A program made the position numbers and the translations under genes. A DNA stretch of 8,100 nt from positions 1-8,100 of the forward strand of contig DEWI01000089.1 of NCBI GenBank assembly GCA_002363575.1, read 5' to 3'. The DNA is from Verrucomicrobia bacterium UBA3214 (GTDB lineage Bacteria > Verrucomicrobiota > Kiritimatiellia > RFP12 > UBA1067). Below the pieces are notes generated by a model. That model worked only from the letters and a program-made list of their open reading frames with translations, made no database searches and had not been told where the DNA came from. Positions 1 through 6,317 of this stretch are shown here, one piece after another. Position 1 is the first letter of the stretch. Each line of letters starts with the position of its first letter.

Positions 1-1082
1 ATATCCACCCCGCCGACAAGCAGATCGTCGCGCAGCGTCTCGCCCTGCACGCGCTCAAGCGCGACTACGGCTTCTCGAATATCATCGACGATTCCCCCGT
101 TCTTGAAAATTGGCGTATTGAAGACGGCAAGTTCGTCCTCTCTTTTGCGAATGCGAAGCGCTGGTACTTTTACAACGACGACTACTCCATGCGGATCGAC
201 GGCTTCGAAATCGCAGGTCCGGACGGCAAGTTCGCGCCCGCGAAAGTCATGAATGAAAAAGCGGACAACAAGGGCAATCTCAAGGGGGCGGAGCTTGTCG
301 TCGCGGCAGATGGCGTGAAGAAGCCGCGCATGCTCCGCTACCTTTCCCAGAAGCCGTGGACTGGCGCGCTGTATTCATTCGATTCCGGGCTGCCTCTAGG
401 CAGTTTCGAAATAGATGCGCGCGAAGTCGAGATGGAGCGATCTGGCGCCGGCGCTGCGAAGGGCGATGCCCTCAAGCTCCCCGAACTCCAAGGCTTCACG
501 AAAATCGCAACCGTCGATATTCCTGCCGGGAAGGCGTATTCGCCCGCCTGCACGAAGAAAGAAGCCGCTGCGCCCGTTTCCTTCTCGCGCGTCGCATACG
601 TTCTCGAACTCGAGCGCAAGGATGGCACCGTCGATTGGGTGCTCGCGGCGATGGATGCGTGGACGGCCGATGCGGCCATGCTTGGCGTGCCGCACGCCAA
701 AGGGGTTTTCTTCCAGCAGAAAGCGGGCAATCTCTTCGTGAAATCCAACATCGCCGGCGTCGCCGGAGGAGAGCGCGGTGAGGCGATAGTGGAATTCTTC
801 TCGTCCAATTACTCGAAGGCGGCGGGACTCGCATCCGCGCCTGGCAGCTCCGATGTTTATGATATAAACGACACCGCAACCGCCCGCGACAATCAGGGCT
901 ACGGCTGCTTGCAGATTCACGATGCCGCCGCAGGCAAGCCGGTCTTTGCGTACAACCGTTTCAACGCCGCTCCCTGCGATGTGGGTATCGGCGCGAATGC
1001 GGCCGGGGAGAATCCCGATTGGACGTTCATGCACAATGCGGATCTCTTCAAGTCGCGCACGCTGACGATTTTCGTGCGCTGA
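1..1082 (+). CDS. Sialate O-acetylesterase-like protein, C-terminal part (5' end outside window)
   Basis: The reading frame is open from the left edge (full codons from base 3) to TGA at 1080-1082, giving 359 visible residues. The first residues read (D)IHPADKQIVAQRLALHAL. This matches the D-x-H-P block near the end of the SGNH/SASA fold of sialate O-acetylesterases, where Asp and His complete the catalytic triad; the Asp codon is cut by the window edge. The next segment (GFEIAGPDGKFAPAKV, then LRYLSQKPWTGALYSFDSGLPLGSF) resembles the usual family C-terminus. The enzyme is expected to remove O-acetyl groups from sialic acids or other glycans; export cannot be judged without the N-terminus. 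About 190 further residues follow the normal family end (from about base 480), beta-rich in appearance, which I do not assign. ATG 189 is internal and not the start. A strong terminator lies just downstream. Confidence 0.8.
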   Translation, partial: IHPADKQIVAQRLALHALKRDYGFSNIIDDSPVLENWRIEDGKFVLSFANAKRWYFYNDDYSMRIDGFEIAGPDGKFAPAKVMNEKADNKGNLKGAELVVAADGVKKPRMLRYLSQKPWTGALYSFDSGLPLGSFEIDAREVEMERSGAGAAKGDALKLPELQGFTKIATVDIPAGKAYSPACTKKEAAAPVSFSRVAYVLELERKDGTVDWVLAAMDAWTADAAMLGVPHAKGVFFQQKAGNLFVKSNIAGVAGGERGEAIVEFFSSNYSKAAGLASAPGSSDVYDINDTATARDNQGYGCLQIHDAAAGKPVFAYNRFNAAPCDVGIGANAAGENPDWTFMHNADLFKSRTLTIFVR

Positions 1083-1097
1083 TGCTGCAAATGCAGC

Positions 1098-1144
1098 GGA
1101 AAGCGGCGCTGGCCCCTTCGCGAGCCGGCGTCGCTTTTCCTTTT
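1098..1144 (+). terminator. Intrinsic terminator after the esterase gene
   Basis: The arms GCGGCGCTGGC (1103-1113) and GCCGGCGTCGC (1124-1134) pair over 11 bp with two G-U wobbles. The stem is extended outward by GGAAA against TTTTCC with one bulge, and the loop is 10 nt. The right arm runs into TTTTCCTTTT (1135-1144). It starts 15 nt after the stop codon, so it very probably ends the esterase transcript. Confidence 0.8.
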
Positions 1145-1226
1145 GCGCCCGTTCCTCGGCAAGCTGGCGGCGATGCGCGTGCCGCGTGTTCTTTGCGCCG
1201 CCTGCCAAGCGCCCTCGCCCGCCGCG

Positions 1227-1254
1227 TTGCGAAGGGGGGATGGAAACATATAAT
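1227..1254 (+). promoter_or_regulatory. Candidate sigma-70 promoter upstream of the phosphodiesterase gene (distal)
   Basis: TTGCGA (1227-1232) and a perfect TATAAT (1249-1254) are separated by 16 bp. It would give a leader of roughly 85 nt before ATG 1348. It is one of two candidates in this gap and only experiment can say which is used. Confidence 0.45.
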
Positions 1255-1286
1255 TTCCGGCGATGATAATTGCAACCCGCGGCGAG

Positions 1287-1317
1287 TTGCGCATTCGCGG
1301 CGGGGTGTGGTAAAATA
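1287..1317 (+). promoter_or_regulatory. Candidate extended -10 promoter for the phosphodiesterase gene (proximal)
   Basis: TTGCGC (1287-1292) is followed after 18 bp by an extended -10, TGGTAAAATA (1308-1317; hexamer TAAAAT 1311-1316). The same TGGTAnAATA pattern recurs at 4176, 4455 and 7751, and at 4455 and 7751 it also stands just upstream of a transcription unit with a good ribosome binding site. This supports it as the housekeeping promoter form in this genome. The predicted leader is about 25 nt. Confidence 0.6.
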
Positions 1318-1347
1318 AGCTTGTCTTGATTTAGAGGAACTTGAACT

Positions 1348-2313
1348 ATGACAAGAATGACTTTCGCCTGCATTGCATTTTCCGCCGCCGCGCTCGCCGC
1401 GCACGCCGGCGCCGACACAGAGTGGCCGCCTGCCGGCGGCCGCACATCGCTTCTCCATCTCTCGCACGTGCACCGCGGCGGGGGCAAGTTCGAGCGCCCC
1501 GACAACACGCTTGAAACTTTCATGTGGTGCTGGAAGAATGGATCGGCGCTTGAATGCGACTGCCGCAAGACGAAGGACGGAGTCGGCATAATGCTGCATG
1601 ACAAGACATTGAAGCGCACGGCGCGCGGCATATCCGCCGAATTAGCGGCGAAAAACGTTTCGCGCGAAGTCACTTACGCCGAGTTGAAAGACGTGGATGT
1701 CGGAAGCTATCTCTCGCCGGAGTTTTCCAACCATAGAATCCCGACTATCGAGGAGACGTTTGCGGCAATCAAGGGCCATCCCGATTGGCTGTGCTTCGTC
1801 GATGAGAAGGGGGCGGGGCCGCGCTACATCGCCGAGAAAGCCAAGGCCGCCGGCGTTGAGGATCAAATATACTACACCGGGCCGAGCCATGAAAAGATTC
1901 TGGAGTGGAATGAAATCCTGCCTGGCGGCAAGTCGCTGCTTTGGCTGGGCGCGTGGCCGAAGAATCGCTCGGCGGCAGAGCGCGAACGCACCGACAAATG
2001 GTTTCGCGAGGCGATGGACAAGCTGCGCGAAAAAGACTTCAAGTTCATTTCGTGCGTGTCGCTGCACACATATTACGACCCCGCCGATCCGGTCGATCCC
2101 TTCATTCCGTCAACGCCTGTTCTGAAGGAAATCATCGCCGAGTTCCATGCGCACGGCATCCCCGTCTGTTCGATTCCTTTCGCAGGCGGCGAAACCGAAG
2201 AAGTGTACTTCAAGCTTTTTGAACTGGGATGCGACGGATTTTCGACGGACTACCCCAGCGTCATGTTCTCGGTCATCCGCAAACTCAAGGCTCGGGAGGC
2301 GGCCGCCAAATGA
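1348..2313 (+). CDS. Exported glycerophosphodiester phosphodiesterase (GDPD family)
   Basis: This 321-residue enzyme is expected to hydrolyse glycerophosphodiesters, such as deacylated phospholipid headgroups, to glycerol 3-phosphate and an alcohol outside the cytoplasm. Residues 1-22 look like a signal peptide: short basic start, an Ala-rich core (FACIAFSAAALAAHA) and likely cleavage after A20 or A22. GDPD signature elements are present in order: H42-R43-G44, the PDNTLETF block (51-58), E69-C-D71 as metal ligands, H84-D85 with the following LKRTARG, VDEKG (151-155, where D152 or E153 should replace the usual third acidic ligand), and the closing CDGFSTDYP (295-303). ATG 1348 is chosen because AGAGGA (1333-1338) lies 9 nt upstream and the signal peptide begins there. 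The next gene is an organophosphate antiporter, which fits a substrate-supply pair. Confidence 0.93.
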   Translation: MTRMTFACIAFSAAALAAHAGADTEWPPAGGRTSLLHLSHVHRGGGKFERPDNTLETFMWCWKNGSALECDCRKTKDGVGIMLHDKTLKRTARGISAELAAKNVSREVTYAELKDVDVGSYLSPEFSNHRIPTIEETFAAIKGHPDWLCFVDEKGAGPRYIAEKAKAAGVEDQIYYTGPSHEKILEWNEILPGGKSLLWLGAWPKNRSAAERERTDKWFREAMDKLREKDFKFISCVSLHTYYDPADPVDPFIPSTPVLKEIIAEFHAHGIPVCSIPFAGGETEEVYFKLFELGCDGFSTDYPSVMFSVIRKLKAREAAAK

Positions 2314-2325
2314 TCTTCCTCGCGT

Positions 2326-2361
2326 CCGCATTCCCTGTTCCGCCGTGGACGGGGAATGCGG
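2326..2361 (+). other. 10-bp perfect hairpin between phosphodiesterase and antiporter genes
   Basis: CCGCATTCCC (2326-2335) pairs perfectly with GGGAATGCGG (2352-2361) around a 16-nt loop, starting 13 nt after the stop codon. A T-rich stretch (TTTTCTTT) comes only about 20 nt later, so it is not a textbook intrinsic terminator. It may attenuate transcription or protect the upstream mRNA end, giving different expression of the two genes. I see no convincing promoter between them. Confidence 0.5.
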
Positions 2362-2420
2362 CGGCCGGCCCGGCAAGCTGAGTTTTCTTTCCCCATCAAC
2401 ATTTGACAACCAAGCGATAA

Positions 2421-3776
2421 ATGAAGCCTGACAGAAAGACGATGGAGTGGCGGATGCTTTTCGCCACTATCGCAGGATACACGCTGTTCTACTTCCTGCG
2501 AAAGAATTTTTCCTTTGCCATGCCAGGCCTCGAGCAGGATTGCGGCATCACGAAATCCATGCTCGGCAATTTTCTTTTCGCCGGCGGTCTCGTCTATGGC
2601 ATCTCGAAATTCGTGAACGGCATAGTCGGCGATCGCGTCTCGCCGCGCAAGATGCTTTTCTTCGGTCTCGCCGCCTGCATACTTGCCAACGTCGCTTTCG
2701 GCTTCGCGCCGCAAATCGCCTCCGTATTCGGCGGCGGCGTCAAGACGCTCGCGTTCGTCTTTGGCGCGCTGCTTGTTGCGAACCAGTTTTTCCAAGGCAC
2801 GGGTTTTCCGCCATGCGCCAAACTCATCGCCTTTTGGATACGTCCCGAAGAGTTGGCTACGAAGATGTCGGTGTGGAATACATCGCATTCCGTCGGCGGC
2901 GGGCTTGTCGCGAAAATCTGCGGCGTGATCATGGGGCTTGGCGTCGTCGGCGCCGCCGGGCAGGGCGTGGGAATGTGGCGCTGGTGCTTTTGGTCGATGG
3001 CGATAATCGGCGCGCTTGGTCTCGTCGTCCTTTTCTTCTTCCTTCCCGGCACGCCGGCGGAAGAAGGCTTCCCGGATGTTGCAACGGCACGGCCGGCCGC
3101 CGCAAAGCCCGCGTGCGAAAGCGTTTGCGCTGCCGCTCCAACGAGTCGCGATACCGCCGGCGTCTGGCGGAGGGTCTATCTCAATCCTGTAATCATCATG
3201 CTTGGGCTGGCAAACTTCGCGATCAACGCCGTGCGCGCGCTTGTCGCCGATTGGGGCCCGACTATGCTGCAGGAAGCGAAGGGTCTTGACCCCTCGCAGG
3301 CTGGAACGCTTGTGATGGTCTTCGAATTCGCGGGAATCGCCGGCATGCTTTTCGCCGGCTGGGCGACGGATCGTTTCTTCGCCGGCCGCGCCCCGCGGCT
3401 CTGCGTCTTCCTCATGGCGGCGACGGCGCTCTTCTTCGGCGCGTTCTGGCTTCTGCCCTGCGGAGGAGCGGGCGGCTTCGCCGCAGGCGCCGCGCTGTGC
3501 GCAGCCGGCTTTTGTCTTTACGGCCCGCAGGCGCTTACCGGCGTTACGGCCACGAACACATCGACGAAGCGCTACGCCGGCACGTCCATAGGTTTCATTT
3601 CGCTCTTTTCCTACATCGGTGTTTCCGTGGCCGGCAAGGTCTTCGGCACTCTCGCCGAAACGACAGGCGGTTGGCGCTTGCCTCTCACTGTCGCTGTCGC
3701 CGTCGCCTCCGCCGGTGCGATAGTGTTTCTTCTGCTCTGGCGCGCGCGCGCCAATGCCTACGAAACTTGCGAATAA
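2421..3776 (+). CDS. MFS transporter, organophosphate:phosphate antiporter (OPA, GlpT/UhpT-like)
   Basis: A 451-residue inner-membrane protein with about 12 hydrophobic segments in two halves, separated by a cytoplasmic loop near residues 210-250. Family-specific residues are visible: R27 in YFLRKNFSFAMP (like GlpT R45), K63 in YGISKF (like K80), H156 in the OPA signature WNTSHSVGGG (like H165), and R272 in NAVRALVADWGPT (like R269). The two arginines and the histidine bind phosphate and organophosphate in GlpT, so exchange of an organic phosphate for inorganic phosphate is well supported; the exact substrate is not. A phosphodiesterase releasing glycerol 3-phosphate lies directly upstream, which favours glycerol 3-phosphate. 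The start is uncertain: ATG 2421 has no Shine-Dalgarno, and ATG 2442 or ATG 2454 (GGAG 6 nt ahead) are alternatives that would still keep the first membrane segment largely intact. Confidence 0.92.
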   Translation: MKPDRKTMEWRMLFATIAGYTLFYFLRKNFSFAMPGLEQDCGITKSMLGNFLFAGGLVYGISKFVNGIVGDRVSPRKMLFFGLAACILANVAFGFAPQIASVFGGGVKTLAFVFGALLVANQFFQGTGFPPCAKLIAFWIRPEELATKMSVWNTSHSVGGGLVAKICGVIMGLGVVGAAGQGVGMWRWCFWSMAIIGALGLVVLFFFLPGTPAEEGFPDVATARPAAAKPACESVCAAAPTSRDTAGVWRRVYLNPVIIMLGLANFAINAVRALVADWGPTMLQEAKGLDPSQAGTLVMVFEFAGIAGMLFAGWATDRFFAGRAPRLCVFLMAATALFFGAFWLLPCGGAGGFAAGAALCAAGFCLYGPQALTGVTATNTSTKRYAGTSIGFISLFSYIGVSVAGKVFGTLAETTGGWRLPLTVAVAVASAGAIVFLLLWRARANAYETCE

Positions 3777-3891
3777 CCGGACTATTTGCAGACCTTTCGC
3801 CTGCTTTGCCCGCTCCGGCTCCCGTTCTCTCCGTGACGGACCCTCCTGCGTCCGTTGTCGCACCATTCAGTGATTCTTGTCGTCCGCTTTC

Positions 3892-4067
3892 GCGACTGGA
3901 GTCGCTTCGCCTTGCGACTGGAGTCGCCCGCGTTCGCGACTGGAGTCGCTTCGCCTTGCGACTGGAGTCGCCCCGCCTTGCGACTAGAGTCGCCCTGCCT
4001 TGCGACCGGAGTCGCCCCGCCTTGCGACCGGAGTCGCCCCGTCTCGCGACTGGAGTCATCCCGGCAT
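3892..4067. repeat. Eight tandem 22-bp repeats with palindromic core GCGACTGGAGTCGC
   Basis: Units start at 3892, 3914, 3936, 3958, 3980, 4002, 4024 and 4046, each exactly 22 bp with no indels. Each has a 14-bp core, GCGACT-GG-AGTCGC, whose 6-bp arms are perfect inverted repeats, followed by an 8-bp spacer of the type TTCGCCTT or CCCGCCTT. Units 6 and 7 have GCGACC in the left arm, losing one pair; unit 5 has AG at the centre; unit 8 ends in AGTCAT and is the most degenerate. The period is not a multiple of three, so it is not a protein repeat. Spacers are near-identical and 8 bp, so it is not a CRISPR array. It may act as an array of dimer binding sites (22 bp is about two helical turns) or as serial RNA hairpins downstream of the antiporter gene. 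Confidence 0.95.
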
Positions 4068-4175
4068 GTACCTTAAGCCACGCTATCGCACGTCCGGCCC
4101 GTATGTTCGCGTTCCAGTCAGAGGCAAGCAACAGCCTTTGGCTGAAGGTCAAGTGCGCGCCCGGCACGTGGTTTA

Positions 4176-4185
4176 TGGTACAATA
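4176..4185 (+). promoter_or_regulatory. Orphan extended -10-like element
   Basis: TGGTACAATA matches the TGGTAnAATA pattern of the other promoters in the window. I see no good -35 at the expected distance (about 4156-4161). A transcript from here would begin near 4192 and run through the pyrimidine-rich tract towards the DRTGG operon, as a long leader or a small RNA. Confidence 0.35.
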
Positions 4186-4433
4186 TCGTTTGGCACCCTG
4201 TTCGGGCTTTTATGGCTTTTCATAGTCACCCCATGATGCCGAATATTGCGGCGCCCTTGTTGTGCTTTTCCCGCGCGATGCTTCTTGGTTGTTGCTTCTT
4301 TCCCTTTTTCCCTTCCGCTTCCGTTCTCTGCCTTGCTTCTTTTCCGTCTCTGCTTTCCACCGCGAAATCCTGCCTTCCTATTTTGACTCATTTAATTTTA
4401 CACTTTCCGTAAACTCCAGCAGTCCGCCGGCGT

Positions 4434-4470
4434 TTGACTGCGATAGCCGAAAAATGGTAAAATACCCGGC
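4434..4470 (+). promoter_or_regulatory. Promoter of the DRTGG/kinase operon
   Basis: TTGACT (4434-4439) and TAAAAT (4458-4463) are separated by 18 bp, with an extended -10 TG (4455-4456). This is the best sigma-70 match in the window, and the predicted leader to ATG 4512 is about 40 nt. The -10 lies between GCCG (4446-4449) and CGGC (4467-4470), a small dyad that, with the bases between, is 22/25 identical to the PFOR promoter at 7742-7766. Confidence 0.75.
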
Positions 4471-4511
4471 AGAAATAATCTCGGAGAAGAGATTGGAAAG
4501 GAAAGTGTGCG

Positions 4512-4859
4512 ATGACAATCACGGATGTTGTTAAGATTCTCGACGGCAAGTTGATCGCGGGCGATGCTTCCAGCCCCCGCGTAGTAGGCGCGGTCGTGGC
4601 AAACGATTTGATGAGCGATGTCCTGCTCAACGACGCCGACGATATTCTTTTGCTGACGTCGCTCGCGAGCGACCAGTCCATACGCACAGCGCACATTGTC
4701 GGTGCCATGGGCGTAGTGATACACAATGCGAAGCCGCTTTCCGAGACGATGATCAAGGTTGCGAACGATCTGGCGATTCCGCTGGTTTCGAGTCCGCTGT
4801 CGAAATACGACGCCTGCGTGCGTCTCCACGACGCTTTCGTCGCGGAAGAACGCGCGTGA
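4512..4859 (+). CDS. DRTGG-domain protein (first of two)
   Basis: A 115-residue cytoplasmic protein covering a single DRTGG-type domain. The recognisable blocks are NDLMSDVLL (about 31-39), a hydrophobic strand followed by LTSLASDQSIRTAHIVGAMGVVI (about 48-70), and a closing PLVSSPLSKYDACVRLH. The literal Asp-Arg-Thr-Gly-Gly motif is absent, as in other small members found beside hydrogenase operons. The biochemical function is not known; a sensory or ligand-binding role is inferred from the company it keeps. ATG 4512 has AGGAAAG (4499-4505) 6 nt upstream and follows the best promoter in the window. It is the first gene of the operon and shares overall organisation with the second DRTGG gene at 5943, so the two look like an old duplication. 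Confidence 0.85.
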   Translation: MTITDVVKILDGKLIAGDASSPRVVGAVVANDLMSDVLLNDADDILLLTSLASDQSIRTAHIVGAMGVVIHNAKPLSETMIKVANDLAIPLVSSPLSKYDACVRLHDAFVAEERA

Positions 4860-4920
4860 GCGCGGCCGCGCATACGGCCCCGTTGCATGCAAACACTAAA
4901 TTCTCCATTTGGACGGTCCG

Positions 4921-5946
4921 ATGGAATACAATCCGGTAATTCTGCAAGGTCAGCACACGAGCGACGATGAAATCCTCGCGCGCACTCCGCTAGACGCCAA
5001 AGCGCTAGGCGGAGATTCGAGCGAAATCATCATGGAGCTTCTGCAGCGTTTCAAGGTTCGCGATGTCATGAAGCGGCAGGTCATATCCATACCCCGCAAG
5101 GCGACTCTTCGCGACGCACAGCGCTTGATGCGCGACAATCGTATCTCCGGCCTGCCGGTCAGCGAGAACGGCCGCCTCTACGGAATCGTCTCGGTAAACG
5201 ACATAATCAACGGCCTCGACGGCTGCTGGATGGACGAAGCATGCGAAAGCCACATGGCCAAGAATCTCGTCGTCCTTGAAGCCGGCATGCCGCTTGCGTT
5301 CGCGCTCAGGTATTTCAACAATTATACATACGGCCGTTTCCCCGTGCTGGACTCCGACCGCAAGCTTGTCGGCATCGTCTCTCAGCGCGATGTAATGCGC
5401 GCGCTGCTCTACGAGCTGTCTGTCGAGATACGCAAGCTGGAGCGCAAGACGTCGCCGAAGGGCGATCAAGTCCGTCAAGAAGCGAAGGAGAATTTCTTCC
5501 GCAAGGAGTGGGCCGTCGTGCACAATGATCTTTCGCGCGCCGGCCATGCCGCGAACGCGATCAAAGGCATCCTCCGCGAACGCAAGATAGACCGCACGAT
5601 CGTGCGGCGCGTCGCCGTCGCCGCCTACGAACTGGAAATCAACATCTGCATACATTCGCACGGCGGCGTGATAGTGCTGTTGATTTCCGACGACAAGATC
5701 ACGATCACCGCGAAGGATCGCGGTCCCGGCATCCCCGATATCGAATGGGCCTGCCGCGACGGCACTTCTACAGCGAACGACTGGATACGCTCCATGGGCT
5801 TTGGCGCCGGCATGGGACTTTCGAATTCCAAGCGCGTCGCCGACGAATTCACGATACAGTCGGAGGTCGGTAAATTCACGAAGGTCGTATGCGTCTATAA
5901 TATTCCGCATGCGCAGCAGGCCGCGGAAGGGGGGGCGCAGGCATGA
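4921..5946 (+). CDS. CBS-domain pair fused to an RsbW/RsbT-type serine kinase (anti-sigma) domain
   Basis: A 341-residue cytoplasmic protein if started at ATG 4921; TTG 4909 is in frame four codons earlier, and neither has a clear Shine-Dalgarno. Counting from ATG: residues about 45-100 form CBS1 (VRDVMKRQVISIP to GIVSVNDIINGL) and about 112-163 form CBS2 (FPVLDSDRKLVGIVSQRDVMRAL), together a probable adenine-nucleotide sensor. A charged linker leads to a GHKL ATP-binding domain (about 220-325) with N-box YELEIN (E237 to N241), G1 box KDRGPGIPD and G2 box GFGAGMGLSN. The absence of a phosphoacceptor-His domain and the GMGLSNSKRVADEF block place it with RsbT/RsbW/SpoIIAB kinases, which phosphorylate serine or threonine on partner proteins. 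No STAS partner or sigma factor is encoded in the window. It overlaps the next gene by ATGA, so the two are translationally coupled. Confidence 0.9.
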   Translation: MEYNPVILQGQHTSDDEILARTPLDAKALGGDSSEIIMELLQRFKVRDVMKRQVISIPRKATLRDAQRLMRDNRISGLPVSENGRLYGIVSVNDIINGLDGCWMDEACESHMAKNLVVLEAGMPLAFALRYFNNYTYGRFPVLDSDRKLVGIVSQRDVMRALLYELSVEIRKLERKTSPKGDQVRQEAKENFFRKEWAVVHNDLSRAGHAANAIKGILRERKIDRTIVRRVAVAAYELEINICIHSHGGVIVLLISDDKITITAKDRGPGIPDIEWACRDGTSTANDWIRSMGFGAGMGLSNSKRVADEFTIQSEVGKFTKVVCVYNIPHAQQAAEGGAQA

Positions 5947-6278
5947 ACGCGCGCGAAATCGCGGAGAAGACAGGCGGCGCGCTCGCCGTAGGCAGCGGCG
6001 ATGAAGTCGCCTCCTGCGTCTATGTCGGAGACCTACTTTCCGATGTTATGGGCCATGCCGGAGAGGATTGCGCGCTCGTGACGATTCAGAACCACCTCAA
6101 CACCATCGCCGTCTGCACGCTCGTCGGCTGCCAGGTGATCGTGCTTTGTCACGACCGCCCGGTGCCCCCGGATATGGCGGAGGGCGCGGCGCGCGAGGAG
6201 GTCGCGATCGTGACGACCCCATTGTCGCAGTACGAAGTCGCGCTCGCGCTGTCATCCTTGCCACCATCGAAAAAGTGA
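5943..6278 (+). CDS. DRTGG-domain protein (second of two)
   Basis: A 111-residue cytoplasmic protein with one DRTGG-type domain. The blocks are VYVGDLLSDVMGHAGEDCALVT (about 27-48), NHLNTIAVCTLVGCQVIVL (about 50-68) and IVTTPLSQYEVALAL near the end. These align in order with the first DRTGG protein (DLMSDV with DLLSDV, SPLSKYDA with TPLSQYEV), which supports paralogy. The start ATG overlaps the stop of the kinase gene (ATGA, 5943-5946), and a purine-rich GGAAGGGGGGG (5925-5935) sits 7 nt ahead, a strong ribosome binding site inside the upstream gene. A ligand-sensing or partner-binding role in the module is inferred; nothing catalytic is visible. The duplicated domain on both sides of the kinase suggests a heteromeric complex. 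Confidence 0.85.
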   Translation: MNAREIAEKTGGALAVGSGDEVASCVYVGDLLSDVMGHAGEDCALVTIQNHLNTIAVCTLVGCQVIVLCHDRPVPPDMAEGAAREEVAIVTTPLSQYEVALALSSLPPSKK

Positions 6279-6317
6279 TTTCCGGCCGCGGGCGCGCGCT
6301 GGAATCATCTTGCCCAC

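Larger units (their letters stand above)
3777..4511. other. 735-bp intergenic region without a supported gene
   Basis: I see no credible protein gene here on either strand. Open frames exist but consist of repeat-encoded peptide (3892-4067) or of Ser/Phe/Leu/Pro/Cys-rich peptide from a pyrimidine-rich tract (about 4255-4385), and none has a ribosome binding site or a recognisable motif. Contents in order: a small hairpin (ACGGAC 3836-3841 with GTCCGT 3850-3855), the 22-bp palindromic tandem array, an orphan -10-like element (4176-4185), the pyrimidine-rich tract, and the promoter of the next operon (4434-4464). Confidence 0.7.

Noticed and set aside
396..1673. A 425-codon open frame on the - strand across the esterase end, the gap and the phosphodiesterase start
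   Set aside because: It runs antisense to two well-supported genes and through a terminator and promoter region, and shows no recognisable domain.
2403..2408. Perfect TTGACA before the antiporter gene
   Set aside because: No -10-like hexamer lies 16-18 bp downstream (the position falls inside the gene at CCTGAC), so it is probably chance.
2250..3866. A 538-codon open frame on the - strand opposite the antiporter gene
   Set aside because: Its product is low-complexity and Arg/Glu/Ala-rich, typical of the antisense of GC-rich coding sequence, while the + strand encodes an unmistakable OPA transporter.
3892..4067. CRISPR array
   Set aside because: The repeats are only 14 bp, the 8-bp spacers are nearly identical to each other, and no cas gene is in the window.
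3497..4225. A 242-codon + frame and a 160-codon - frame (3685-4167) over the repeat array
   Set aside because: The peptide repeats only reflect the 22-bp DNA unit read through all frames every 66 bp. They begin inside the antiporter gene and have no ribosome binding site.
4173..4391. A 72-codon very basic - frame opposite the pyrimidine tract
   Set aside because: A purine-rich strand automatically yields Lys, Arg, Glu and Gly. No ribosome binding site or known small-protein motif is seen.
4212..4412. A 66-codon hydrophobic, Cys-rich + frame after the orphan -10
   Set aside because: A pyrimidine-rich tract automatically yields Ser, Phe, Leu, Pro and Cys. No Shine-Dalgarno is present, so a small membrane protein is not supported.
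4860..4871. 12-bp palindrome GCGCGGCCGCGC between the first DRTGG and the kinase gene
   Set aside because: Short, pure G/C and unaccompanied by a T-tract or promoter; expected by chance at this base composition.
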